From the IMG/VR virus record IMGVR_UViG_3300034630_000009, positions 1-64,000 of that record: a DNA stretch of 64,000 nt; one strand, given 5' to 3'. The stretch comes from a virus. This document shows positions 34,885-42,522 of the stretch, one piece after another (the first letter of the stretch is position 1; each line of letters opens with the position of its first letter). Position numbers and translations under genes: made by a program. Below the pieces are notes generated by a model. The model was not told where the DNA came from. It ran no database searches and was given only the letters and a program-made list of their open reading frames with translations.

Positions 34885-35065
34885 CCTTCCCCATGCTGAA
34901 AACCGAGCCCCATTTGATTATTGCGAAATTGCCTTGGTGGATCTGATGGTTCAGATGTTTAAAGGCGTGCCAGTGTCAGAACTCAAGTCCATTTCTTTGC
35001 AGCGAGCCAGAAGAGTCTATATGGAAACGAAGCCAACACCTGCGATCGAGTCTAAGCAATCCTGA
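34877..35065 (+). CDS. small hypothetical protein
   Basis: A 62-residue protein starting at ATG 34877 and overlapping the membrane-protein gene by 8 bases. Sequence: MLNLPHAENRAPFDYCEIAL, then LMVQMFKGVPVSELKSISL. No membrane segment or recognised family. Last member of the four-gene run. Confidence 0.45.
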   Translation: MLNLPHAENRAPFDYCEIALVDLMVQMFKGVPVSELKSISLQRARRVYMETKPTPAIESKQS

Positions 35066-35104
35066 AATTGCCATCCGACTTGGTTTATTAGACGAGCGAG
35101 AAAA

Positions 35105-35125
35105 CCCCCTCCTCTTGAGGCGGGG
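35105..35125 (+). other. GC hairpin, possible terminator or IS200/IS605-like end
   Basis: CCCC-T-CCTC-TT-GAGG-C-GGGG folds into an 8-bp stem with one mismatch, followed by ATGAAAGCG rather than a T-run. A second small hairpin (TCCGAT / ATCGGA) follows at about 35137-35155. GC hairpins followed by ATGAAAGCG occur near IS200/IS605-type elements in cyanobacteria, but no transposase or TnpB frame is present. The rest of 35066-35217 holds nothing else that I can support. Confidence 0.35.
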
Positions 35126-35217
35126 ATGAAAGCGAGTCCGATGTTAGAAATCGGACGGAGACGGCTTTGCGGTGGATGCAGGCACAAGGTACGGAGAGGT
35201 AGAAGGATGGGCGATCG

Positions 35218-35817
35218 ATGCTGTGGAAACGAAAACAGAAACCACCGTCAATCCCTAAGTTTGGCGCGATCGCTAAGCCTGTTCTGCCTGTGGTGTATGA
35301 AGCCTACGGCTGCATTGAAACTCTTACTCCTCAACTGGTGCATTGGTTTACCATTGGCAGGCTTTCAAGCGCGACTGGCTATTCGAGACAGGTATCGCCT
35401 GGGAAACTACTATCACAAAAAATATTGTCAACGGATGGCGATCGTGAAGAAGATCGGTTGCTCTGGCGATCGCTCCTCCAAGGATACCCCACCCACTATT
35501 TAAGAATTTCCTATCAATTAAGTAGTCAACCTCCAGCGCCCGCCAAAGAAATTTTGCATGTGTGGCTTAACCTCAGTATCAGGGGCTATGACAAAGACTC
35601 GATCGCGCGATCGGTGGGTGAGTTTTTGACGTTTGTGGCACTCGATCAAAAACTGCCTGGGTTGCTCATCAGCACCAAGATTTACACAGCAGAGAGTTGG
35701 TTGATCTTTGTCTTTAGCCGGGTCCGTAGTTTCTACGTTGATGCTGGTATTGTCCAAGAGCGAGTGCCGCTTGACAATGTGCGCGGGTATGGCTTGCGTG
35801 GGAGGGAAGAACCTTGA
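35218..35817 (+). CDS. hypothetical protein coupled to a prepilin-like gene
   Basis: A 199-residue protein with a basic start (MLWKRKQKPPSIPKF) and mixed alpha/beta sequence. No family recognised. Its stop overlaps the start of the prepilin-like gene as TTGA, so the two are translated together, and a role in handling or assembling that pilin is possible. It has no signal peptide. Confidence 0.6.
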   Translation: MLWKRKQKPPSIPKFGAIAKPVLPVVYEAYGCIETLTPQLVHWFTIGRLSSATGYSRQVSPGKLLSQKILSTDGDREEDRLLWRSLLQGYPTHYLRISYQLSSQPPAPAKEILHVWLNLSIRGYDKDSIARSVGEFLTFVALDQKLPGLLISTKIYTAESWLIFVFSRVRSFYVDAGIVQERVPLDNVRGYGLRGREEP

Positions 35818-36254
35818 GCGATCGCCGTCAGGGTTTCACGCTGCCAGAGCTGCTGCTTGTTCTCTTTCTCATTGGACTGTTAGCGGCGATCGCTATCCCT
35901 ACCTACCTCGCCCAAGCTCAAAAAGCGCGTGACGTGCAAATTCAGACAGATTTGCGATCGGTGGCGATCGACCTGCAAGCCTATGCCGCTCACTATGGCT
36001 ACCCGCCCGATGCACCACCAGGTGCTGAGCCTGCACCTGAAATCAGTTTTCCTGTAGAGCCTGGTCGTGAAGTAGATTACGATCGCGCCTCTGCCAAAGA
36101 TCCCATCCCCTGCTACAACGGGCAGCGCTGGGTGAAAATTGTGAGCTATCCCAATAGTGGACGGACAGATGATTATCGCAAGCCAGGGGCGATCGGTGAG
36201 TGGACGCACACTGGCAAGGATTGGGCACTTACTTTGTGGGTGGGAAAATGTTAA
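35814..36254 (+). CDS. prepilin-like (pseudopilin) protein
   Basis: A 146-residue protein with a class III leader: six residues ending in Gly, then FTLPELLLVLFLIGLLAAIA. The Gly/Phe processing site and Glu at +5 are intact. The mature domain is short, acidic and Pro-rich, with two cysteines (PCYNGQRW and terminal WVGKC) that may form a disulfide, as in minor pilins. Start is TTG in a TTGA overlap. Unlike the pilin at 4870 it is not G/H-family-like, so it was probably acquired separately. Confidence 0.8.
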   Translation: MSDRRQGFTLPELLLVLFLIGLLAAIAIPTYLAQAQKARDVQIQTDLRSVAIDLQAYAAHYGYPPDAPPGAEPAPEISFPVEPGREVDYDRASAKDPIPCYNGQRWVKIVSYPNSGRTDDYRKPGAIGEWTHTGKDWALTLWVGKC

Positions 36255-36345
36255 TCGCGCCAAAATAGTAATACAGGGTGACTACGGTGCTTGTCCCATT
36301 CTCAACGCCTACTGGCAAACGCCAAATACTTCGACGGAGACCGTA

Positions 36346-36600
36346 ATGCTTTCTAAGCCTGAGTCAATCGCCCACCAAATTCTGCTGCAATACCCGATCG
36401 ACACAGACCGCGACCGGCTCAATGCTCTGATTGTGATGGCTGTAAAGAAGCGCGATCGGGAAGTCAATAGCTTACTGCAACAACTTTTAGGCGAGTTGCA
36501 AAGTGAGTCCGGGAAAGCTAAGCGACAACTGGAAGGAGCGATCGCGCTGCTGACCAGGACTAGAGCCGCGATCGAAGAAACGCTGCATCCGAGAGTGTAG
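36346..36600 (+). CDS. small helical protein
   Basis: An 84-residue helical protein (MLSKPESIAHQILLQYPIDT, KKRDREVNSLLQQLLGEL). ATG 36346 is chosen because the longer frame from 36157 overlaps the pilin-like gene by about 100 bases. Convergent with the HNH-like gene on the minus strand. Function unknown. Confidence 0.5.
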   Translation: MLSKPESIAHQILLQYPIDTDRDRLNALIVMAVKKRDREVNSLLQQLLGELQSESGKAKRQLEGAIALLTRTRAAIEETLHPRV

Positions 36601-36606
36601 GTCCGT

Positions 36607-36912
36607 TCAAAGCCACAAAACAAGGATGAAAATCAAAGCACCCAGCCCGCCACCAAACACATGGTTGCTGGACAGCGATGCACCCAACGCCACAAAGATA
36701 GCAGCGACAAGCAGCATTTTCAGGGAGCAGGGCAAACGTCCCCAATTGTGAGCAAGGCGCTGGGGCAGGTTGGGATAATGTTTTTGCTGGCGAGGGCGCT
36801 TCCAGCCTGAAAGCAACCCATGAATCAGCCAGTCGTGCGCGGCAGGCGATAAGACCAGAACATCCCACCAATAGGTCTCGTGCCCCAGGTTGCGGTAATC
36901 GAGATGGTGCAT
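36607..36912 (-). CDS. HNH-like protein without zinc cysteines, membrane-anchored, possibly frameshifted
   Basis: The 101-residue frame begins MHHLDYRNLGHETYWWDVLV, then LSPAAHDWLIHG, the core of an HNH nuclease (HH-x-x-Y...LGHE...H...H). The usual Cys pairs are replaced (SPAA instead of CxxC). It ends with a hydrophobic hairpin (MLLVAAIFVALGASL, GALIFILVLWL). The usual HNH N-terminus, YRTYITSPAWRDKHPK, lies just upstream (about 36945-36995) in another frame, separated at CACCCCAAAAG by what looks like a single-base shift. Either a decaying gene or a +1 frameshift. Confidence 0.5.
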   Translation of the reverse strand: MHHLDYRNLGHETYWWDVLVLSPAAHDWLIHGLLSGWKRPRQQKHYPNLPQRLAHNWGRLPCSLKMLLVAAIFVALGASLSSNHVFGGGLGALIFILVLWL

Positions 36913-37009
36913 GGCGTAATGATGTTTGCGCCCTACTTTTGGGGTGTTTGTCGCGCCATGCTGGAGAAGTGATGTAAGTGCGGTAGTTGGTTTTACTCAA
37001 CTGTCTCTC

Positions 37010-38947
37010 CTACCTAAGGTCTAAACCATTCTTCTGTACTAAGGCAATAACTTCATTGCTTGGAGTGGCAAAACTGACATTTGAAAAACCGCCGTTCTCG
37101 TTAAGCCATGCAGATTTATTCACACCGATCATTTCACCTTGCTGATTAAATAATGGACCACCGGAGTTGCCATACCGCAAAGCGATCTTCGCTTTGATGT
37201 CAGCACCCCTCAAACCAAGAATGTACCCTTGGTTTATTTTTGCCTTGTTGGCGGGATTGCCAATTGAGCAAACTTTCTCGTTAGGCTGAACAGCCTTAGC
37301 CGCCAAACTTACAACAGCTAGCGACTGAGCGGTAACTACTTTTACAATTGCAAGATCTCGCAATTGATTAAAAGCAACTACAGTGCCCTGGAAATTCTGC
37401 CCTGAAGCCAAACGGATATAGATTTTATTTTTCCTGTCCGCGATTGCTTCTTTCACTACGTGGTGATTAGTGACGATTAAGCCATCACTGGAAATCACGC
37501 TACCTGAACCAATCTCATAACCTGCATAAATTTGAGCAAATGCGGGGTTGTTCGTTATACATACTGACTGATAGCCGCTTTCATGCGAGACTGACGCGAC
37601 TTTCTGCTTTTCCACTTTAGAACACACTTGGATTGTATAGTCCAGGATCGATGGATACTTGCCTTGCGGGGTGCTGCTGTTTTTGTTGCTAGCGCTGCCT
37701 GAGTACCAAAAAGAAGCCGTCGATCGACAAGCTTCAAAGCTACTCTCTCCGGCTTTACGCGCTCGTTTAAACTCCTGTGTGAGTTTGCAGGTAGCAATCT
37801 TTTCCTGATGATCCGGGCTGCCAAGAAACTGCTGAGCCGTAAGCTGTTGCCCTAAACACTCCTGTGACCAGGAAGGCACATTGGCAGGCATAATCTGATA
37901 TTTACCCAAGGCACCCGAATCAGCATTAGTAGTCGCATAATCACCGCCCGATTCTTGATTGGCGATCGCCTTGATGACTGGATTGCTACTACCTGCCGAT
38001 CGTGCCGTCGCACCGACAACCGCCATCTCCAAATAGCCGCGCTGGGGTGGAATATATTTGCCGCCCACTTTTTGACCCCAGTGCAAATGCGGTCCGGTTG
38101 AATTGCCCGTGTTGCCAGAAAGTGCGAAGACTGAGCCTGTTTTATGGCTACCAGGATCGCACTGGGATAAATGTGCAGCGAGAAAGCTATAAAGCTGCCC
38201 AGAGGGTTTGATCACGGCATAGGTGCCTGCTGCGTTACCCTCAGATTCAGAGTGGCATTCTACCGTGCCTGACATCGGCATTTTGATGGCAGTACCCACA
38301 GGCAAAGCAACATCGGCACCTTGATGATTAGTAGAACCGATGCCGCCTGGACTGGAACGCAAGCCGAAGCCGCTGGTTACAGCGTAGCTGCCAATTTTTT
38401 GCCCTTGTTGCACGACTGAAGTGTCGATTATTTCATCGCCTTCCTGCAAGGGCAACTCATCTAGCTTGCTGTCGTGCATCGGCACCAATCCAGAGACAGG
38501 AAGGATGGCGTGCAGAATGATTTTCGCCCAATCTGTAGGGGACGCGCCTTTAACCAATTGAGCCGCCATCAAAATGGCAAGGCACACCCAAGGGGCAATG
38601 AGGTGAAACCCTAGCGTGTTGATGTAGAGCGATTCTTGTACGTCGCCTGAAACATCGTTGAGTTTGCGTTTGATTCCTTTCTCTACGCGGTTAAGCTTTA
38701 ACTCAAAGAAATAATCCCAAGCGTCTTTCGGATCTGGCTTGTCTTTGGGCTGACTGCTCGACCGCTTAAGACTTGTTTCGATGCCATCCAAACGATCGTT
38801 GATTTTGGATAACGCTGCTGCTAGGTCATTGCTAACAGCCCCACCTGACTGGTACTCAGCAACATCGCTATCACTAGCAAATTTGCCTTTATGTCTGCCG
38901 CTGGTATGCCTATAGCGATTAACGTCTGGATCAAACTCAATAGCCAT
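37010..38947 (-). CDS. membrane-anchored M23 peptidase - transglycosylase - trypsin-like protease fusion
   Basis: A 645-residue protein, ATG 38947 with AAAGGAG upstream. Residues 1-140 hold a soluble N-terminus and a membrane helix (FHLIAPWVCLAILMAAQLV). About 185-305 is an M23 endopeptidase (TSGFGLRSSPGG, NHQGADVALPVGTAI, GPHLHWG). About 320-440 is a lysozyme/SLT-like domain (AIANQESGGDYATT, GALGKYQIMP). About 465-640 is a trypsin/HtrA-like protease with the triad in VTNHHVV, RDLAIVKV and YGNSGGPLF. Two wall hydrolases plus a protease in one chain suggest local wall opening; it could be the lysin or part of a transfer apparatus. Confidence 0.85.
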   Translation of the reverse strand: MAIEFDPDVNRYRHTSGRHKGKFASDSDVAEYQSGGAVSNDLAAALSKINDRLDGIETSLKRSSSQPKDKPDPKDAWDYFFELKLNRVEKGIKRKLNDVSGDVQESLYINTLGFHLIAPWVCLAILMAAQLVKGASPTDWAKIILHAILPVSGLVPMHDSKLDELPLQEGDEIIDTSVVQQGQKIGSYAVTSGFGLRSSPGGIGSTNHQGADVALPVGTAIKMPMSGTVECHSESEGNAAGTYAVIKPSGQLYSFLAAHLSQCDPGSHKTGSVFALSGNTGNSTGPHLHWGQKVGGKYIPPQRGYLEMAVVGATARSAGSSNPVIKAIANQESGGDYATTNADSGALGKYQIMPANVPSWSQECLGQQLTAQQFLGSPDHQEKIATCKLTQEFKRARKAGESSFEACRSTASFWYSGSASNKNSSTPQGKYPSILDYTIQVCSKVEKQKVASVSHESGYQSVCITNNPAFAQIYAGYEIGSGSVISSDGLIVTNHHVVKEAIADRKNKIYIRLASGQNFQGTVVAFNQLRDLAIVKVVTAQSLAVVSLAAKAVQPNEKVCSIGNPANKAKINQGYILGLRGADIKAKIALRYGNSGGPLFNQQGEMIGVNKSAWLNENGGFSNVSFATPSNEVIALVQKNGLDLR

Positions 38948-38950
38948 TGA

Positions 38951-39127
38951 TTACTCCTTTGGCGTTGGAGGCTGCATCTGATTTGCTTCCTTACCAATCA
39001 ATGGCACTTGCCAACCTGTAGCTTTCTGAAGCTCTTGATTAGCAGGTGCAATCAGCCCAGGTGTAAGGATGTTGGCAGCTACCCACAGCATGAAAAGGTA
39101 ATACAACCCGATCGCAGTTCTTGCCAT
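38951..39127 (-). CDS. tiny membrane protein
   Basis: A 58-residue frame starting at ATG 39127, overlapping the upstream TGA as TGATG, with GGAG just before it. It starts MARTAIGLYYLFMLWVAANI, a membrane helix, and ends with a polar QMQPPTPKE tail. Its stop lies 3 bases before the start of the triple wall-enzyme gene, so it is clearly part of that operon. Confidence 0.65.
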   Translation of the reverse strand: MARTAIGLYYLFMLWVAANILTPGLIAPANQELQKATGWQVPLIGKEANQMQPPTPKE

Positions 39128-39318
39128 CACTCCACCCCGTTCGGTGGCACCGGATTGCGGTTTTCAGCAGGGCGCGTTTGACCAGTCAAGATAAACGTGG
39201 CTACGTTCCACAACACTTTGACCGTGCCTGCCACATCCACCGACAGTTTCACCGTGCCCGATCCCATGAGGTTAAAAAGCAGCAACACAATCACCAACGT
39301 CCCGATCGTCTTACGCAT
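39127..39318 (-). CDS. tiny membrane protein
   Basis: A 63-residue protein with an N-terminal signal-anchor or membrane helix (TIGTLVIVLLLFNLMG) followed by a beta-like stretch and a polar Pro/Asn-rich end. It overlaps the ATPase gene by 8 bases and the next tiny membrane gene by TGATG. It is probably a subunit of the membrane module. Confidence 0.65.
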   Translation of the reverse strand: MRKTIGTLVIVLLLFNLMGSGTVKLSVDVAGTVKVLWNVATFILTGQTRPAENRNPVPPNGVE

Positions 39319-40603
39319 GAGTCAATCCTCCAACTTTGTCTAATGCACCTTCCCAAACCTGTTTCACCCGTTGATATTTCGGGTCGTTGTTGCGTAGCTC
39401 TCTCAACCCACAAAGAGCCGCAATTTGTCGCAGCGGGCTTTTAATTTCTTTGGCGTTGAACTGTTCAGCCAGATGCTCAATCTCTGCCATCACAGACTCA
39501 CTGAACGTCTGCTGCGACCAAACCTCTAAAGGATCTGTTTCATCCACAGGCAGCTTAAGTTCAATGTTGCTCACGCTCAAATTAGGAATCAGTCGGATAC
39601 TGATCTCCTGGTTGATGCGCACCACACCCAACCGTCTTGCACCTAAACCTTGGATACCTTTAACCCGATCGATGATGCTGTTCACATCCTCCACTCCTAA
39701 CCGCCGCAACGGGTCAGCTTTCTGTGCTGAGGTGTTAAGCACGATCGTATTGAACGAGTCTTGCGCTGCCAATGACAGTCCTGTGTCGGTGACAGTCAGG
39801 TTTTGGATGCCGCAAATCACCTTGATCCGCTGCTTCAACCCTCGATTAATGACATTCTTAAACGCACTGATGAGAGCATTGGCTTCATCCTTGCCACGAC
39901 TCTTAGCCATGTCAGTTACAGCGATCAACTCGTCGATCGCCAATAGTCTTGGCTGCCAATTGCGGGCATGTGTTGGATCTTGGCTTGCCTCTGCCCGCCG
40001 ATCGACCTCTGCTGATTCGGCAATGATCGCATCCCGAATTTGCTCATACGTCGAACGGATGTAGCGATCGCGTGGCAGGTGAAACCACCAATTCGGTTCA
40101 CTGCCTTCATGGGCACTCCCATAATCGAGGTCACAGATGGTGACGTGCAGGTTGGGCTGGTGCTGAAAGTGGTGGGCTAGCTGCCACAACAAGAAAGTGG
40201 TCTTACCGTCACCAGACACACCGCACACCAACTGCGATCGACGACTAAAATCACCCAGCCACTCACCCTTAATCGATTCAGTCTCCAACCACGCTTGCAT
40301 GTTGGTACTGAGTTCCTTTTGCAGGTGCTTCACCTGAATCAGTTTGCGGGCTTCGCCAATGTCCGATCGCTGCAACCCATACACCTGGAATAGATGCTGC
40401 CAGCCTTCGGCAAACGTGTTAACTCCCAGTGCCAGCGCCTGAATGTAATCGCTATTATTCAGTTGCTCTTTGCGGTTTACGCCCACAGAGCCACCCAGCA
40501 GGGTCAGCCCTGCATAAAACCCGATCGGGCTACGAATGGTAGACATCACCAGTGCAGCACTACTTGCTAGCAGCAGGCTTGTTAGCGCTTTTGGTTGGTT
40601 CAT
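39311..40603 (-). CDS. membrane-anchored FtsK/HerA-type ATPase
   Basis: A 430-residue protein. Two N-terminal hydrophobic stretches (LTSLLLASSAALVMS and FYAGLTLLGGSVG) precede a P-loop ATPase. Walker A is CGVSGDGKTT, a HerA/FtsK-like strand follows (VTICDLDYGS), and Walker B is RLLAIDELIAV. ICGIQNLTVTD is a sensor-like segment. The arrangement fits DNA-pumping coupling proteins such as VirD4, TraB or FtsK, though smaller. The neighbours are four membrane proteins and a wall enzyme. It could move DNA across the envelope or segregate a plasmid form. Confidence 0.75.
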   Translation of the reverse strand: MNQPKALTSLLLASSAALVMSTIRSPIGFYAGLTLLGGSVGVNRKEQLNNSDYIQALALGVNTFAEGWQHLFQVYGLQRSDIGEARKLIQVKHLQKELSTNMQAWLETESIKGEWLGDFSRRSQLVCGVSGDGKTTFLLWQLAHHFQHQPNLHVTICDLDYGSAHEGSEPNWWFHLPRDRYIRSTYEQIRDAIIAESAEVDRRAEASQDPTHARNWQPRLLAIDELIAVTDMAKSRGKDEANALISAFKNVINRGLKQRIKVICGIQNLTVTDTGLSLAAQDSFNTIVLNTSAQKADPLRRLGVEDVNSIIDRVKGIQGLGARRLGVVRINQEISIRLIPNLSVSNIELKLPVDETDPLEVWSQQTFSESVMAEIEHLAEQFNAKEIKSPLRQIAALCGLRELRNNDPKYQRVKQVWEGALDKVGGLTHA

Positions 40604-41261
40604 CAGCTTTTACTGGATTGAGAAAATTGGTACCGAGGATCAGAGAATACTGAGCGATCGCTTCATTTGCCGCGTCAAGATACTCTTTCGGCGCGATCGC
40701 TTTGTCGCTAACAGCTTCTCCTTTCTTGACCGCACGTAAGGCATGAAGGCAGGCTAATGAATCAATGAAGCGGTCTTTCAACACGGCGAACTGCTCAACA
40801 TCGCCCGATAGCGACCCATAACGCTTGGAGGCTTTGGCATAATCGCGGTACTGCTCAGCGTAAGTTTGCACTAACCAATACTCGGCATTGCTGCTCTTCT
40901 GCGCCTGTCGCTGAAACTGGTCGGCTCTGATCTTAATGAGCAACCCGAAATCACGATCACCTGTCGCAACGGCTTTATCCAGTGTGCTAATCAAGTCATC
41001 CATTGATGGTGAGTCAGTGGCAGGGGCTAGAGCTTGCCCATCCTTCTGCACCTGCCTCTGCACAGCAGCATCACGGACTGGTGTAGCTGGTGGGTTCTGG
41101 TGGGGTCGGGTAATCAGAGGCAACGCGATCGCGCCCACTACCACACCAAAGAACAACAGCTTACCTGCAAAGGTCGGCTTCCCTGGCGATGGGTTTGTCG
41201 AAGTTGGTGGGGTTGGTGTATGCCCATTTTGAGCGTTAAATTCTGGTGTGTCTGAAAGCAT
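40560..41261 (-). CDS. membrane protein of the ATPase module
   Basis: A 233-residue protein with a Pro/Thr-rich cytoplasmic start, one membrane helix (LLFFGVVVGAIALPLI, about residues 35-50) and a helical region (KIRADQFQRQAQKS, LVQTYAEQYRDYAKAS). It ends with a Lys-rich tail and overlaps the ATPase gene by 44 bases. Bitopic proteins of this type occur beside conjugative coupling ATPases; function is inferred from context. Confidence 0.6.
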   Translation of the reverse strand: MLSDTPEFNAQNGHTPTPPTSTNPSPGKPTFAGKLLFFGVVVGAIALPLITRPHQNPPATPVRDAAVQRQVQKDGQALAPATDSPSMDDLISTLDKAVATGDRDFGLLIKIRADQFQRQAQKSSNAEYWLVQTYAEQYRDYAKASKRYGSLSGDVEQFAVLKDRFIDSLACLHALRAVKKGEAVSDKAIAPKEYLDAANEAIAQYSLILGTNFLNPVKADEPTKSANKPAASK

Positions 41262-41350
41262 GGTATTTCCCCACTAAAACAGTTTTCGTCCCACCAAATC
41301 AACGCAAGAATCGGACTTTGAGGTCTGTCGCTGGTGGGTGGATGGGCTTT

Positions 41351-41725
41351 CTACGGATCGACTTTTTGATCCTCTCGCAGCGAAAGCAGGTTGCTTAAGC
41401 TGTCCAATTCAGCAGCAGTCAGGGTGCCGCGCTGCATTTGACGAGTGATAAATTTAGCCACTACCGCATCGTCATCGCGCTCTGGTATCGCTAGTGCAGT
41501 GGCTATGACTGCTGCGACAACAGACAAACCAGCAAACGGCGCAATGTGCGTCATCACCACACCCAGGAAGCGCTCACGCCCCTGCACGGTGGTGGCAGGA
41601 TAGTTCTCTAAATAGTGGTTGGTGGCAACGCCAGTAGCGAGAAAAGCGGCAAAACCACTAGCGATCGCGCTGCTCAGTGTCTTCAGGGTGAGGCGCTGTA
41701 AAACTTTTGAGTAAGGGTTGGGCAT
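41351..41725 (-). CDS. two-span membrane protein
   Basis: A 124-residue protein with two hydrophobic helices (SSAIASGFAAFLATGVAT and FAGLSVVAAVIATALAI) and a polar C-terminal helix. ATG 41725 (MPNPYSKVLQ) is preferred over 41773. It lies between the HTH gene and the single-span protein in the same operon. 89 bases separate it from the next gene, with no clear signal. Confidence 0.6.
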   Translation of the reverse strand: MPNPYSKVLQRLTLKTLSSAIASGFAAFLATGVATNHYLENYPATTVQGRERFLGVVMTHIAPFAGLSVVAAVIATALAIPERDDDAVVAKFITRQMQRGTLTAAELDSLSNLLSLREDQKVDP

Positions 41726-41773
41726 GGCTGATAGAGAGGGTATAGAGAACGCCGAAAAGGAAGGCGAGAGCAA

Positions 41774-42313
41774 TCAATCCTGAGACTTTCCCAGGCTTTG
41801 TAACGCTGTTAAACCTTCGGTGAGGCTAACAGTCTCAGCATTTGTGGCAGTGTGCAACCTGTTAGTTTCCATCTGGTAGAGACGCGCTTCTAGCTCCAAC
41901 TTCTGACGCTTGGCTGCGATCGCAGCAGCGGCTTGCTTGGTCTGCTGCAATTTCTGTTCGCGCTGTTGAATGTCAACTGCCATTGAGGTTTCAAGCTGAT
42001 CAGCCGCATTGATGAACTGAGCGGCTAGAGCCAACGGATCTTCGTAGGTTTGCACCTCAGAGACTCGTAAACCTTCCAGGGTGTACGTTTGTGGCAACTG
42101 AGGAGCGCCTAAAACAATCTGATGGTTACCAACCTCTACGGTTACAGGGGAAGCCTCAACGACTGGCTTCAGGTCAAACTCATGCATGAGCATGTCAAGG
42201 TCAACAGGGTTAAGACCATCCGTGATGTCCAAATTCAACTCTTGACAACGACGGTGAACGGTCGTTTTAGAAAGCTTGTTGTCCCTGCAAAATTTGGTTA
42301 AAGATGTGTTCAT
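41774..42313 (-). CDS. helix-turn-helix regulator with coiled-coil tail
   Basis: A 179-residue protein. The first 30 residues (LTKFCRDNKLSKTTVHRRCQ) form a clear helix-turn-helix. The second half (AADQLETSMAVDIQQREQKL...) is a coiled coil. It is first in the minus-strand membrane module and reads away from the GGAAC array, so it may bind there and control the operon. KorB- or ParB-like roles are possible but unsupported by motif. Confidence 0.65.
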   Translation of the reverse strand: MNTSLTKFCRDNKLSKTTVHRRCQELNLDITDGLNPVDLDMLMHEFDLKPVVEASPVTVEVGNHQIVLGAPQLPQTYTLEGLRVSEVQTYEDPLALAAQFINAADQLETSMAVDIQQREQKLQQTKQAAAAIAAKRQKLELEARLYQMETNRLHTATNAETVSLTEGLTALQSLGKSQD

Positions 42314-42338
42314 TGGTCAAAAACCTCAAAGCCTTATG

Positions 42339-42423
42339 GGAACTGACTTGGAACAGGTCGGAACGGGTTGGAACACGATTCTTTCGTCAACACCTAGTTC
42401 CAATCGTGTTCCAAGGGCGTTCC
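42339..42423. promoter_or_regulatory. helically phased GGAAC repeat array (operator / centromere-like)
   Basis: GGAAC occurs at 42339, 42350, 42360 and 42370, and its complement GTTCC at 42397, 42408 and 42419. Spacing is 10-11 bp, one helical turn, within each half, and the halves face each other. The inner pair extends to a 13-bp inverted repeat, TTGGAACACGATT and AATCGTGTTCCAA. One more GTTCC lies at 42461. The array fills the gap between divergent HTH and ribbon-helix-helix genes. Confidence 0.8.
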
Positions 42424-42522
42424 ACGAATGAAATCACGGTAACACATTTATCCCCTTTGTGTTCCCTTAGTAGGGGTGAAATTAGGTAGATTAGTAGAAA
42501 TGTGTAGCAAAGGCGTAAGATT

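Noticed and set aside
32195-35125. Two GC hairpins read as ends of an IS200/IS605 element
   Set aside because: No TnpA or TnpB frame lies between them, the hairpins differ in sequence, and the interval holds ordinary phage-type genes; terminators explain them better.
35126-35503. Plus-strand frame starting MKASPMLEIGRRRLCGG
   Set aside because: Overlaps the coupled 199-residue gene in another frame and looks like translation of a hairpin leader.
36560-37000. A 146-residue minus-strand frame from TTG 37000
   Set aside because: Only its first 16-20 residues look like an HNH start; the remainder is out of frame with the HNH core and non-native.
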